Source: Anaerolineae bacterium
GTDB lineage: Bacteria > Chloroflexota > Anaerolineae > Aggregatilineales > UBA3940
Direction: 5' to 3'
NCBI GenBank assembly: GCA_016928235.1
Contig: JAFGLD010000110.1
Location: 1-37,002, forward strand
DNA: 37,002 bases
Shown one piece after another: positions 24,184-31,888 of the stretch. Below the pieces are notes generated by a model, which saw only the letters and a list, made by a program, of their open reading frames with translations, did no database searches and was not told the origin of the DNA. Within the stretch, counting starts at the first letter, position 1, and every line of letters starts with the position of its first letter. The position numbers and the translations under genes were made by a program.

Positions 24184-25106
24184 GGAAGCTACATCGTGGC
24201 TCTATGAAGCACCGCTACATGAATACACCAGTCAACAACGAAATTCAATGGCGTTATGATTTGCTTGAGGCAATCGGCGGCCAGGTCATCAATTATGGTA
24301 TTGACCCAGCCCTGCTGCAATATTGGCGTATTTATGGTGGACAACAGGGGATTTGGGTTGACAAGCAGAGGACAGCGATACTCACAGATGATGGCCGTGG
24401 CTTGGCCGTCGGCCTGATTCATAAGGGTAACATCTACCCAGATGACTTCGATGAAACAGGCGTGATCTACCACTACCCGGTTACTGCGCGACCGCCAGCG
24501 AGGGACATTGGTGAGATTGAAGCGGTCAAGAACTGCCATCGACTGAACGTTCCACTCTTTGTTATCAAAGTGTCCGAATTGGCCTCTTCCAAGAGAGATG
24601 TCTACTTTGGCTATGTGACCATGTGGGATGACCGTGCCAAGGTCTTTATCATCGAGTTTGGAACCAGCGACATACTGGCTGCCAACCAAGAGGAACGGCT
24701 CTTCGAGCTAAAAGTACTCCAGCCGAAAGGGCTCTATCAGGCTACCACACGGCCTGGCCAGGCCGCCTTTCGAATTGCTGTCTTTTGCCGATATAGCCCA
24801 CAATGTGCCGTGTGTGAGATGGCAGTAATTGAGTTACTGGACGCTGCGCACCTGGTAAGCAAAGCCGAAGATGGCAACGATGACCCGCGAAACGGGCTAC
24901 CTCTATGTGCACTGCATCACAGAGCGTTCGATAAGTGTCTGTTCGCCATCGAGCCGGGTGGATTTGCTGTAGAGACCAAGCGAAACGGGCCAGACAGATA
25001 CGAGCTTGGCATTACCAAAGATGCATTGGAATATGAGATGCCGCCACATCCAAGTGCGCTGGAGTATCGGTGGGAGCGGTGGGTGAGAGAGTGTGGCGGT
25101 GAGTAA
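24180..25106 (+). CDS. HNH endonuclease, COG3440-type predicted restriction enzyme
   Basis: 308 aa. The C-terminal third is an HNH nuclease: C209-x2-C212, DAAH with H224, N238 in NGLPLC, and HHRAFD (H246, H247, D251). The N-terminal region (GVIYHYP about 94-100, then EAVKNCHRLNVPLFVIKV) matches the PUA-like sensor domain seen in front of HNH in predicted restriction endonucleases, which may recognise modified DNA. Start assigned to TTG at 24180, overlapping the upstream stop by 4 nt with GGAAAG 9 nt before it; ATG at 24204 or 24219 are alternatives that lose only non-conserved residues. A repeat resembling the one upstream of the pair follows the stop. Confidence 0.85.
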   Translation: MRKLHRGSMKHRYMNTPVNNEIQWRYDLLEAIGGQVINYGIDPALLQYWRIYGGQQGIWVDKQRTAILTDDGRGLAVGLIHKGNIYPDDFDETGVIYHYPVTARPPARDIGEIEAVKNCHRLNVPLFVIKVSELASSKRDVYFGYVTMWDDRAKVFIIEFGTSDILAANQEERLFELKVLQPKGLYQATTRPGQAAFRIAVFCRYSPQCAVCEMAVIELLDAAHLVSKAEDGNDDPRNGLPLCALHHRAFDKCLFAIEPGGFAVETKRNGPDRYELGITKDALEYEMPPHPSALEYRWERWVRECGGE

Positions 25107-25156
25107 GACATCAGCCGAGGCCATGTGGAGAGACGATTGAGCACACAATAACATGA

Positions 25157-25200
25157 AGGCCATTGAGGTCATCCGATGTCTTTTTAATTACCCTGTACGA
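25157..25200 (+). repeat. Right copy of imperfect direct repeat flanking the nuclease pair
   Basis: Matches the copy at 22206-22253 in TTGAGG, GTCTTTTT, ATT and ACCCTG with the same spacing apart from small gaps. AAGACATC (25105-25112) pairs with GATGTCTT (25175-25182) before a T run, so it may also act as a weak terminator of the nuclease pair. The gap 25107-25429 otherwise holds only a 73-codon minus-strand frame starting right after the next gene's stop, which I do not trust. Confidence 0.45.
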
Positions 25201-25429
25201 ATGCACCCTACGGATTAAGTGAGCTGAGTGATTGGTTTGGACTTTGGACAAAATGCCAATGACAAATCATGACTTTCAGTGGCAGAATACACAGCGACAA
25301 ACAGAAAAGAGCATTGCCAAAGACAAAAGCGAGAAATAATTCGGCAGTTTGCCGCATGCGACAAATCGTCCAGACTGGCAAATTATTCATCCAAATGCTT
25401 GCTGCAACCCCAAAGTCCAAAAATACCAT

Positions 25430-26212
25430 CTAGTGGAAAGATGATTCCTGCCCTTTGACAAGACCACTCCATCCACACGCATCACATACCTCCCAATCGT
25501 TGGCTCCCTCAGCTTCAATGTGAGTCGATGCCAGACAGTGTGGGCATTGCTTTATCCCGCGTTTCGCCCTTTTTCTGGTCGCTCGCTGAGCCAACTTATC
25601 TACGGTGGGTCTGGTACGCGTCTCACTCTCACACGTTTTGATTTCACGGGCTACACCGTAATACTGGCATAAAACGTCAAAAAGCCACTCGCGCTCAGGC
25701 TCGCTTGCTCCGGCTGCAAGATCAATCCTCGTACTCCCATCATCTATGGTCAGCCTGTGTGTCGTCTCGAAATGGCGGAGAGCGAGTGTCTTGATTTTGG
25801 CAGGGCTAAAGCTTGCCTTGATTCTCCTTTGAAACAGCTTTTCCCAGTAATCTGTCCGTGATCTTGTCTGAAATGGATATTGAAGGGGAGCAACACCTGA
25901 ATCGTATAGCATTTCATATTTCGTCAGAAGAAGAATCTCAGGCACGGCAGGCCGCAGTACTCTGTATGCCGTCCATAACCGCATAGTTACACCCAATATC
26001 CAGGGACACAGCAAGAACACTACGAATACAGAAAGACCATTGAGATGCCTAAAAAACAATACCAAAAAAACTATCAATATTCCCAGAGAGAACAACAGGA
26101 AGAAACATGAGAAAAAGCGTCTGACAGCATCTGATTTCTGTGGAATGATGATCCTCTGATATCCATCCTCAAAATCAATCTCGATTTTCGAACCATCCGG
26201 AGGTGAAAGCAT
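25430..26212 (-). CDS. Membrane protein with C-terminal zinc ribbon, function unknown
   Basis: About 260 aa. An N-terminal cytosolic strand-rich segment (DGSKIEIDFEDGYQRIIIP) is followed by two closely spaced transmembrane helices (FFSCFFLLFSLGILIVFLVL and VFVVFLLCPWILGVTM), a soluble region, a basic stretch (RATRKRAKRGIK) and a zinc ribbon, CPHC...CDACGW. Start set at the ATG at 26212 because AGAGGA then sits 8 nt upstream; the ATG at 26218 would leave only 2 nt. I do not recognise the family. Convergent with the nuclease pair. Confidence 0.75.
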   Translation of the reverse strand: MLSPPDGSKIEIDFEDGYQRIIIPQKSDAVRRFFSCFFLLFSLGILIVFLVLFFRHLNGLSVFVVFLLCPWILGVTMRLWTAYRVLRPAVPEILLLTKYEMLYDSGVAPLQYPFQTRSRTDYWEKLFQRRIKASFSPAKIKTLALRHFETTHRLTIDDGSTRIDLAAGASEPEREWLFDVLCQYYGVAREIKTCESETRTRPTVDKLAQRATRKRAKRGIKQCPHCLASTHIEAEGANDWEVCDACGWSGLVKGQESSFH

Positions 26213-26443
26213 CGGCATAGTCCTCTATGTGGATATCATCAGCAGAGCAAATGGCCATCTTAAAGCCATTTTACTTCCATCCAAACCAGAGCGAAACTGT
26301 CTCGTCGCATTTATAGCTTGTCAGATAATACTCCAAACAAAATCAGTGTCTCTTGTAAGTGCGAAGTTATCCGGAACGTTTTCTAAAAAGCTATACCTCC
26401 TCCACTGCTCTGCCTACCAGTCCAACCCTGGAGATTGATGCCA

Positions 26444-26471
26444 GTGATTGCCACCACGTGATTGCCACCAC
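26444..26471 (+). repeat. 14-bp perfect tandem duplication
   Basis: GTGATTGCCACCAC occurs twice in a row (26444-26457 and 26458-26471). Confidence 0.8.
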
Positions 26472-26620
26472 GTTCCACGCCATGGAAGAAATGGGGATCG
26501 AGATTCTCGTCACTATTCAGATGTCAGCGATAAACTAAAACTCGTCACTCATCACTCAAAACTGTCAAGCAGCCGACACCAATAACTGAATAGTTACGTC
26601 ACATCGATGTCTGAAGCCGG

Positions 26621-26658
26621 AAAAGGCCCGACGTGAGACTTGCGACCGAGCCGGGCCT
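26621..26658 (-). terminator. Terminator of the tungstate locus
   Basis: AGGCCCG (26624-26630) pairs with CGGGCCT (26652-26658). On the minus strand the stem is followed by TTTT, about 40 nt after the tupC stop. Confidence 0.6.
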
Positions 26659-26699
26659 GTCGGGTGTATGAGTGACGGCAAGGTAGGGCAAAAGAGCCC

Positions 26700-27434
26700 T
26701 CAATAAACCGTCTCGCCTGAAATGAAGGCAGTTGTGCGCGAATCATGCGGGGAGGTAAACAGTGTCTCAGTTGGCGCTATCTCCACCAGCTTACCGTCCA
26801 TCAAGAACCCCACGCGCGTTGCCAGACGACGCGCCTGGAAGAGGTTATGGGTTGCCAGGATGATGGCAGTGCCATACTGTTGATGCTGTTCGCGTACCAG
26901 GTCTTCGATCAAACGCCCGTTGGCCGGATCGAGGTTGGCGGTCGGCTCATCGAGCAGGAGCACAGAGGGCTGTAAGACCAGAGCGCGTGCCAGCGCCACC
27001 CGTTGGGTTTCTCCACCGGACAGCGTTCTTGGATGAGCCTGTGCCAGCGGCAGCAGGGCGACCCGACGCAAGACATCATCGATGACAGATGGCGTTTTGT
27101 GCTGACCGCGCAGGCGCAATCCATAGGCAATGTTAGCACGCACTGAGCGGCTGAGTAGGGCGGGTCGCTGGAAAACCATGGCAATCTTTCGCCGGTCGAT
27201 GATGGAAGCCTGAGCACAGGTCACCGCTCTCCCATCGACGTGAGCACAGATGGCACCTTGTGTCGGCGGCTCCAACAGTGCCAGCAAGCGCAACAGCGTG
27301 CTCTTTCCTGCGCCGCTTGGGCCGATCAAGGCCAGAATCTCGTCGCGCCGGATAGCCAGGGAAGGGATATCCAGTACAGTACGTGCTCCATAGGTCTGCC
27401 GTACCGATGTAAACTGGTAGAGTATCTCGCTCAT
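26700..27434 (-). CDS. tupC: Tungstate ABC transporter ATP-binding protein
   Basis: A 244-aa ABC ATPase that powers uptake with the TupB permease. Walker A GPSGAGKSTLLR (about 38-49), Q-loop in VFQRPALL, signature LSGGETQRVALARAL, Walker B VLLLDEPTANLDP and the H-loop ATHN are all intact. The start ATG overlaps the tupB stop (ATGA), so the two are coupled. Assignment to tungstate rests on the locus, because TupA is nearby and TupB is coupled; the ATPase alone could belong to a molybdate or phosphate system. Confidence 0.88.
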   Translation of the reverse strand: MSEILYQFTSVRQTYGARTVLDIPSLAIRRDEILALIGPSGAGKSTLLRLLALLEPPTQGAICAHVDGRAVTCAQASIIDRRKIAMVFQRPALLSRSVRANIAYGLRLRGQHKTPSVIDDVLRRVALLPLAQAHPRTLSGGETQRVALARALVLQPSVLLLDEPTANLDPANGRLIEDLVREQHQQYGTAIILATHNLFQARRLATRVGFLMDGKLVEIAPTETLFTSPHDSRTTAFISGETVY

Positions 27435-28132
27435 AGTGGCTCGGAGTACCTACCTTGAGCCACTACCATGAACAGGTTAGAGATAAACGACAAAGACAGC
27501 AAAATAACCCCCAGCGCCAGCGCCAAATCGAAATTGCCCTGACGAGTTTCCAGGACGATGGCGGTAGTGAGCACGCGGGTGCGCCCGGCAATGTTGCCTC
27601 CTACCAGCATCACTGCGCCAACCTCGGAGATGATCGAGCCAAACCCGGCTACCAGCCCAACAATGACCCCATGACGGGCTTCGGTCAGGAGAGTCCGAGT
27701 GGCCTGCCAGCTTGTCGCTCCAAGCGCCCGCACCTGGATGCGCAGAGTTGGATCGACGGCCATGATACTGCTCGTGGTGACACCGATGATCAGCGGCAGA
27801 GCAATGATCACCTGGGCCAGTACCATCGCCGGCAGCGTAAACAGCCACCCCAGGTTGCCCAGAGGGCCGCTGCGCGAGAGCAGCAGGTAGACCACCAACC
27901 CGACCACGACGGGCGGCAGTCCCATACCGGTGTAGATCAGAGTCGTGATCAGGCGTTTGCCCGGCAGCCGGGTCAAGGCCAGCCAAGCCCCCAGTGGAAT
28001 CCCCGCCAGGGAGCTAATCGCGAGTGCTATGACAGTCACTTGCAGCGAGCGCAAGGCGATCTCTGTCACGATGGGATCGAGAGATCCGATCAGTCGTAAT
28101 GCCTCAAGCAAGGCATGCCAAAAAGTCTGCAT
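27431..28132 (-). CDS. tupB: Tungstate ABC transporter permease
   Basis: A 233-aa inner-membrane permease of the binding-protein-dependent family, with five to six transmembrane segments. The cytoplasmic EAA-type loop is visible as ALGATSWQATRTLLTEARHG, which docks onto the ATPase. IGVTTSSIMAVDPTLRIQVR just before it is characteristic of TupB/WtpB-like permeases. GGGA lies several nt before the ATG. It is separated from the aldehyde dehydrogenase upstream by about 195 nt holding a perfect hairpin, so it may have its own transcription or processing point. Confidence 0.9.
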   Translation of the reverse strand: MQTFWHALLEALRLIGSLDPIVTEIALRSLQVTVIALAISSLAGIPLGAWLALTRLPGKRLITTLIYTGMGLPPVVVGLVVYLLLSRSGPLGNLGWLFTLPAMVLAQVIIALPLIIGVTTSSIMAVDPTLRIQVRALGATSWQATRTLLTEARHGVIVGLVAGFGSIISEVGAVMLVGGNIAGRTRVLTTAIVLETRQGNFDLALALGVILLSLSFISNLFMVVAQGRYSEPL

Positions 28133-28220
28133 CGCTTATCCCGCTTCCAGCCGCTTTCGAATCATCTTTCGCTCATTCTATCAGTTGTCTTTCTTGCGCT
28201 GTTGATAGTGTTTTACAGCC

Positions 28221-28248
28221 AATGCTCTGCTTTCCCAAGCAGAGCATT
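28221..28248. promoter_or_regulatory. Perfect 12-bp hairpin between the dehydrogenase and tupB
   Basis: AATGCTCTGCTT (28221-28232) and its exact complement (28237-28248) enclose a 4-nt loop. Neither strand has a T run immediately after it, so it is not a standard terminator. On the mRNA it would lie between two genes of one apparent operon and could act as a stabiliser, processing site or partial terminator. Confidence 0.55.
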
Positions 28249-28326
28249 GAGATATTACCATTATCTGACTTCCGGAAAACCGGCCAGGCACCGGCAATCA
28301 ACTTCCGCTTTGTGGCCGGCGGCTCT

Positions 28327-29901
28327 TCATTCCCGAATAATCGTCTGGCTCTGTTCGTGCACGTAATTGAGCAGTGACCAGGGCCCGCCGATATTTCTGC
28401 CGGATGATCCGCTGGCTTTCCAGCCGCCAAAGGTCTGGTATCCGGGCCAGGCCCCCGTTGTAGCACCGGACGCGCGGTTGACGTAGACAACACCCGCCTC
28501 GATGTTATCCAGGAAGTACCGCGCTTCCTGCTCATCCTCGCTGAAGAACCCGGCAGTCAGGCCATAGACGACATCGTTGGCTTTTTGGATGGCTTCATCG
28601 AGTGTGTCGTAAGGCAAGATGCAGATGATTGGCACAAACAGTTCGTTCTGTACCAGCTCGTGATCCTGCGACAGCCCATCAACAATGGTCGGCTCGACGT
28701 AGAAACCGTGGGCCCATTCGCCATCGACCAATACATTGCCGCCGAACGCGATCTTGCCGTCAGCCCTGGCCTTAGCCACGAAACGCTTGAAGTTCTCGTA
28801 GGCGCTCTGATTGCCTAGCGGGCCCAGGAAAGTATCGCGCTTGAGGGGATCACCGATCTTCACCTGGGTTTTTGTCTTCTCGACCAGACGATCCATGAAT
28901 GCATCGTAGACGCTTCTTTGCACGTAAACCCGCGAGCAGGCCGAGCACTTCTGCCCCCCCATGCCATACGCCGATCGCAAAACGCCCTGTGCCGCCTTAT
29001 CCAGATCGGCCTGATCGCTCACTATGGCCGGGTTTTTGCCTCCCATCTCTGCCACAACCGGTTTGGGGTACTTCGTCGCAAACTGCTTGTAGACCTGCCG
29101 GAAGCCGATCTCATAAGAACCAGTGAAGGTAATTCCAGCCACGTCCGGATGCTCGACCAACTCCTTCCCGGCGGTGCCGCCCGACCCACTGATGAAGTTG
29201 ACTGCCCCCGGCGGAATACCGGCCTCCATCAGGAACCGGACCAACATGTAGGTTGTGTAGGGCGCGTCAGACGACGGCTTCACAACCACGGTATTGCCGG
29301 TCGCCAGCGCCGCGCCTACCGGTCCCCCGGACAGCGCCAGCGGAAAATTGAACGGCGCAATGACAGCCCAGACGCCGTAGGGCTTCAGGATCGATATGTT
29401 CGTATCGTTAGACCCAAAGGCATTCATGTTGCAAACGTAACCTTCGTTCTGCTCCATCTGGTGGCAGTACCAGCGGATCAGGTCGGCCGTCTCCTCGACG
29501 TCAGCCAGTGCCTCGACCCGGTTTTTGCCCATCTCCATGATCATCGCAGCGGAGAGTTCGTAACGATTCTCCGATATTTTATCGGCGGCCTGGTAGAGGA
29601 TAGCGTTACGATCCTGGTAAGACATCGCTCGCCAGATCGGAGCCGCCGCCCCGGCCGCCTCAACCGCCGCCTGCACATTCTCGCGGGTCGCCTTCGAGAA
29701 GTAGAATAGCGGCACGCGCGGGTCAGCTGGGTTGAACACCGGAAAGGTTTCCTGGACAGGATGCTCTTTGCCATTGAGCAGCAAAGGGAAGGTCTTGCCA
29801 AGCTGAGCCTTGACACGCTCGATCCCCACATCGAAGTCGGCGTGAAGCTGATCATTGTCTACGCTCAGAGTGGAGTAGGTGATTTTGAACTTCTCGGCCA
29901 T
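28327..29901 (-). CDS. Aldehyde dehydrogenase, P5C-dehydrogenase (RocA/PruA)-like
   Basis: A 524-aa NAD-dependent aldehyde dehydrogenase. Catalytic Cys C319 in GMGGQKCSACSR, general base E285 in AEMGGKNP, and N185 in PFNFP are present. KPSSDAPYTTYMLVRFLMEA and the C-terminal FGGWKASGSSGRNIGGPWSL are closest in pattern to 1-pyrroline-5-carboxylate dehydrogenases (glutamate gamma-semialdehyde to glutamate). No proline dehydrogenase is adjacent. Its position between tupA and tupBC is unusual. Start ATG at 29901. A G-rich heptamer tract (C-rich on the coding strand) lies 26-56 nt upstream. Confidence 0.85.
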   Translation of the reverse strand: MAEKFKITYSTLSVDNDQLHADFDVGIERVKAQLGKTFPLLLNGKEHPVQETFPVFNPADPRVPLFYFSKATRENVQAAVEAAGAAAPIWRAMSYQDRNAILYQAADKISENRYELSAAMIMEMGKNRVEALADVEETADLIRWYCHQMEQNEGYVCNMNAFGSNDTNISILKPYGVWAVIAPFNFPLALSGGPVGAALATGNTVVVKPSSDAPYTTYMLVRFLMEAGIPPGAVNFISGSGGTAGKELVEHPDVAGITFTGSYEIGFRQVYKQFATKYPKPVVAEMGGKNPAIVSDQADLDKAAQGVLRSAYGMGGQKCSACSRVYVQRSVYDAFMDRLVEKTKTQVKIGDPLKRDTFLGPLGNQSAYENFKRFVAKARADGKIAFGGNVLVDGEWAHGFYVEPTIVDGLSQDHELVQNELFVPIICILPYDTLDEAIQKANDVVYGLTAGFFSEDEQEARYFLDNIEAGVVYVNRASGATTGAWPGYQTFGGWKASGSSGRNIGGPWSLLNYVHEQSQTIIRE

Positions 29902-29926
29902 AGGGTTACCTCGCCTCTAAAAAACA

Positions 29927-29957
29927 GGGGTTGGGGATTGGGGGATGGGGGATGGGG
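29927..29957 (+). repeat. G-rich heptamer-like tract (potential G-quadruplex)
   Basis: Five runs of four or five G (29927-29930, 29933-29936, 29940-29944, 29947-29951, 29954-29957) are separated by TT, ATT, AT and AT. The GGGGATT/GGGGGAT units resemble the short tandem heptamer repeats known from cyanobacteria. The G strand is the template strand for the dehydrogenase. The rest of the gap 29902-30269 shows nothing else I can name. Confidence 0.75.
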
Positions 29958-30269
29958 ATCAGGATCAACACCCAAGAATCGTCATGCTCGAGAGTCGTCG
30001 TTTCCGGATCCTCTTCTCCAATATCTGTTGAAATTTCCTGCATATACCATGCAAGCTCAGGGGCCCACACTTCGACAATCCTGTTCGGGCACCCCGTTCA
30101 AAGTGACGCTACATTTCCCCCGGTTTTATACTTTCCTAATACGACACAAGCTACTCGTTACTCTGATTATAGCAGCGAAGCAAATCTTCAGCGGCATCCC
30201 AAAATCACAGCGCACTGTCCCCAGTCGACAGATTAGAGTCAGTCATAAAGTATGGGCAGCATCGGATTA

Positions 30270-31148
30270 TTATGGATGTGCAGCCCTCCAGGCATCGGAA
30301 TCCGGCATAAAGAGCTGCATATCGTTGACCTGATAGCCGGCAATCAGTTCCTGGGTCTCTAAAGAAATGAGCCAATCCGCAAAGGCTTGCGCCATCTGTG
30401 AATTAACGTTCGGATGCTTCTCCGGGTTAACCGGAATGACACTGTAGGGGTTGAATAACAGGCTGTCACCCTCAGTCAAAATTTCGAGCGAAATGCCTTC
30501 AGCCTGCCGCGTCACGAACGTCGCGCGGTCAGAGAGGGTGTAGGCCTGTTGCTCAGCAGCCATTGTAAGGACGGCTCCCATTCCCTGCCCGGCCGAGATG
30601 TACCAATCGCCCTCAGGGACAAGACCAACCTTCTCCCAAATGCCCATTTCCTTGGTGTGGGTTCCGCTTTCGTCGCCCCGCGAGATAAAGGGTGCTTCAC
30701 TCTCAGCAAGCATCTTGAAGGCATCGATGACGCTTGTTACGCCCTTAAGCCCTGCCGGATCCGAAGCCGGTCCTACAATGACAAAATCGTTGTACATGAC
30801 GTCATATCGCGCCGTCCCATCACCCGCCTCGATAAATGCCTCCTCCTTGGCGCGAGCATGCACCAATAGAACATCAGCATCCCCAGAAGCGCCCATAGCC
30901 ATTGCCTCGCCGGTTCCCACCGCAATGACATCAACACCAATATCATATTTAGATTCGAAATCGGGGAGGATGTAATCGAGCAGCCCAGAGTCTTGGGTAC
31001 TGGTGGTGGTAGCCAGGATCAACCGTCCGGTAGTTTCAGATACAGGCTCGGCCTCGGAGGGCTGCGTTGGGGTTGCAGCCGTACAACCTGACAACACTAG
31101 AAATGACAGACTTAGAAATATGATCAAACATCGCTTGTTTAACTTCAT
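30270..31148 (-). CDS. tupA: Tungstate-binding lipoprotein
   Basis: A 292-aa substrate-binding lipoprotein: MKLNKR, a hydrophobic core and the lipobox LSGC with Cys at residue 22. Just after it, LILATTTSTQDSGLLDYILP is the characteristic TupA segment whose Thr/Ser hydroxyls hold the oxyanion. AVGTGEAMAMGASGDADVLL, FISRGDESGTHTKE and AYTLSDRATF are further family markers. It captures tungstate outside the membrane and delivers it to TupBC. GGAG lies 10 nt before the ATG. A dehydrogenase gene separates it from tupBC, all on the same strand. Confidence 0.93.
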   Translation of the reverse strand: MKLNKRCLIIFLSLSFLVLSGCTAATPTQPSEAEPVSETTGRLILATTTSTQDSGLLDYILPDFESKYDIGVDVIAVGTGEAMAMGASGDADVLLVHARAKEEAFIEAGDGTARYDVMYNDFVIVGPASDPAGLKGVTSVIDAFKMLAESEAPFISRGDESGTHTKEMGIWEKVGLVPEGDWYISAGQGMGAVLTMAAEQQAYTLSDRATFVTRQAEGISLEILTEGDSLLFNPYSVIPVNPEKHPNVNSQMAQAFADWLISLETQELIAGYQVNDMQLFMPDSDAWRAAHP

Positions 31149-31202
31149 GTTCTTATGTCTCCTATTGATGATATCGATAGATGAGTAGATCGATGGTCAG
31201 CC

Positions 31203-31232
31203 TATATCCAATTCGACGACTACTTGTGACAA
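31203..31232 (-). promoter_or_regulatory. Weak candidate promoter for tupA
   Basis: On the minus strand TTGTCA (31227-31232) and GATATA (31203-31208) are 18 nt apart, about 55 nt before the tupA start. Imperfect -10; tupA could equally be read through from padR. Confidence 0.25.
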
Positions 31233-31245
31233 GCCCACTCGATGC

Positions 31246-31818
31246 TCATGATTCGGCGCCTGCGTTAACCTGGAAATGTTCTTGCCAGGCGATGAGCCAT
31301 TCCATCACAAACTCAGCCTGTCGCTTGCGGAAATCATCGATCAGAGCGGGGAATGGGTCCAGTTCCGCTTTTTCCGGCTGATCCGCGTTCCGGTCCCATT
31401 CGGCGAGCATGCTCCGCAAGAGAACAATTTGCCCGTCGATCAGATCCGACGTGCCTGGCAGTTGTAAGACATGAAAGAAGCGCAGTTTGGCGATCAGCTC
31501 CACGCGGATTGCCCGCAAAGAGGGTACCGGTGTATGAAGCCAGACCATGAAAGCCTCCCGACCCGAATCGGTGATCTGGTAGACCTTGCGAGCCGGGCGA
31601 CCCTCTTGCGGCTCGGCAATTGAACGCAGATGTCCCTTGGCTTCCAACCTGGCCAGGGCAGCATAGAAGTTGGCCTGACCTGCCTTCCAGATACGCCTGA
31701 AGGTGACGGTAAAGTCCCGATACAGGCCATAACCATGCTTGGGGCTGCTCATCAACAAGCCCAGCGCAACATTCTCCAACGAATAACTACTAAAGCCATC
31801 TTGCTTGACATCAGACAT
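31246..31818 (-). CDS. PadR-family transcriptional regulator
   Basis: About 190 aa. The N-terminal winged helix is of PadR type (LENVALGLLMSSPKHGYGLY, then NFYAALARLEAKGHL as recognition helix region, then the wing EGRPARKVYQITDSG). The C-terminal half (ELIAKLRFFHVLQ...VLLRSMLAEWDRN) is the helical dimerisation domain of the longer PadR subgroup (Vir_act_alpha_C type). Start taken at the ATG at 31818 with AGGG 10-11 nt upstream; an in-frame GTG lies three codons earlier. It stands 97 nt upstream of tupA on the same strand and has a perfect inverted repeat over its own -10 box, so autorepression and control of the tungstate locus are likely. Confidence 0.87.
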   Translation of the reverse strand: MSDVKQDGFSSYSLENVALGLLMSSPKHGYGLYRDFTVTFRRIWKAGQANFYAALARLEAKGHLRSIAEPQEGRPARKVYQITDSGREAFMVWLHTPVPSLRAIRVELIAKLRFFHVLQLPGTSDLIDGQIVLLRSMLAEWDRNADQPEKAELDPFPALIDDFRKRQAEFVMEWLIAWQEHFQVNAGAES

Positions 31819-31845
31819 AGATAACACACCCTACTCAAAGGCTGC

Positions 31846-31864
31846 ATATTCAGAAGCTGAATAT
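31846..31864. promoter_or_regulatory. Candidate PadR operator
   Basis: ATATTCAG (31846-31853) and CTGAATAT (31857-31864) form a perfect 8-bp inverted repeat with an AAG spacer. It overlaps the -10 box and likely start site of the padR promoter, 28 nt before the padR start codon. The binding role is inferred. Confidence 0.6.
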
Positions 31865-31888
31865 ACTTAAGATCGGCTCACTTGTAAA
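31860..31888 (-). promoter_or_regulatory. Sigma70-type promoter of padR
   Basis: On the minus strand TTTACA (31883-31888), a 17-nt spacer and TATATT (31860-31865) give a near-consensus promoter. Transcription would begin near 31853, inside the inverted repeat. Confidence 0.65.

Larger units (their letters stand above)
26213..26699. other. Gap between the zinc-ribbon gene and the tungstate locus
   Basis: About 490 bases with no convincing gene. A 69-codon plus-strand frame near 26229 has no ribosome site or family features. Contains a 14-bp tandem duplication and the terminator of the tungstate locus, both listed separately, and a low-complexity ACTCGTCACTCATCACTC stretch near 26540. Confidence 0.4.

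Noticed and set aside
25208..25429. A 73-codon minus-strand gene starting immediately after the stop of the zinc-ribbon gene
   Set aside because: No ribosome site, unusual Cys/Trp/Met-rich composition and no family; the adjacency looks accidental.
26229..26438. A 69-codon plus-strand gene upstream of the tungstate locus
   Set aside because: No ribosome site and no recognisable features.
27455..28099. A 214-codon plus-strand frame antisense to tupB
   Set aside because: The translation is a Gln/Arg-rich shadow of the hydrophobic permease.
28133..28326. Molybdenum/tungsten cofactor riboswitch before tupB
   Set aside because: Only one simple perfect hairpin is present; the multi-stem layout expected of that riboswitch class is not visible.
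28918..29709. A 263-codon plus-strand frame antisense to the aldehyde dehydrogenase
   Set aside because: The minus strand encodes all catalytic residues of the dehydrogenase; the plus frame is Arg/His-rich without domains.
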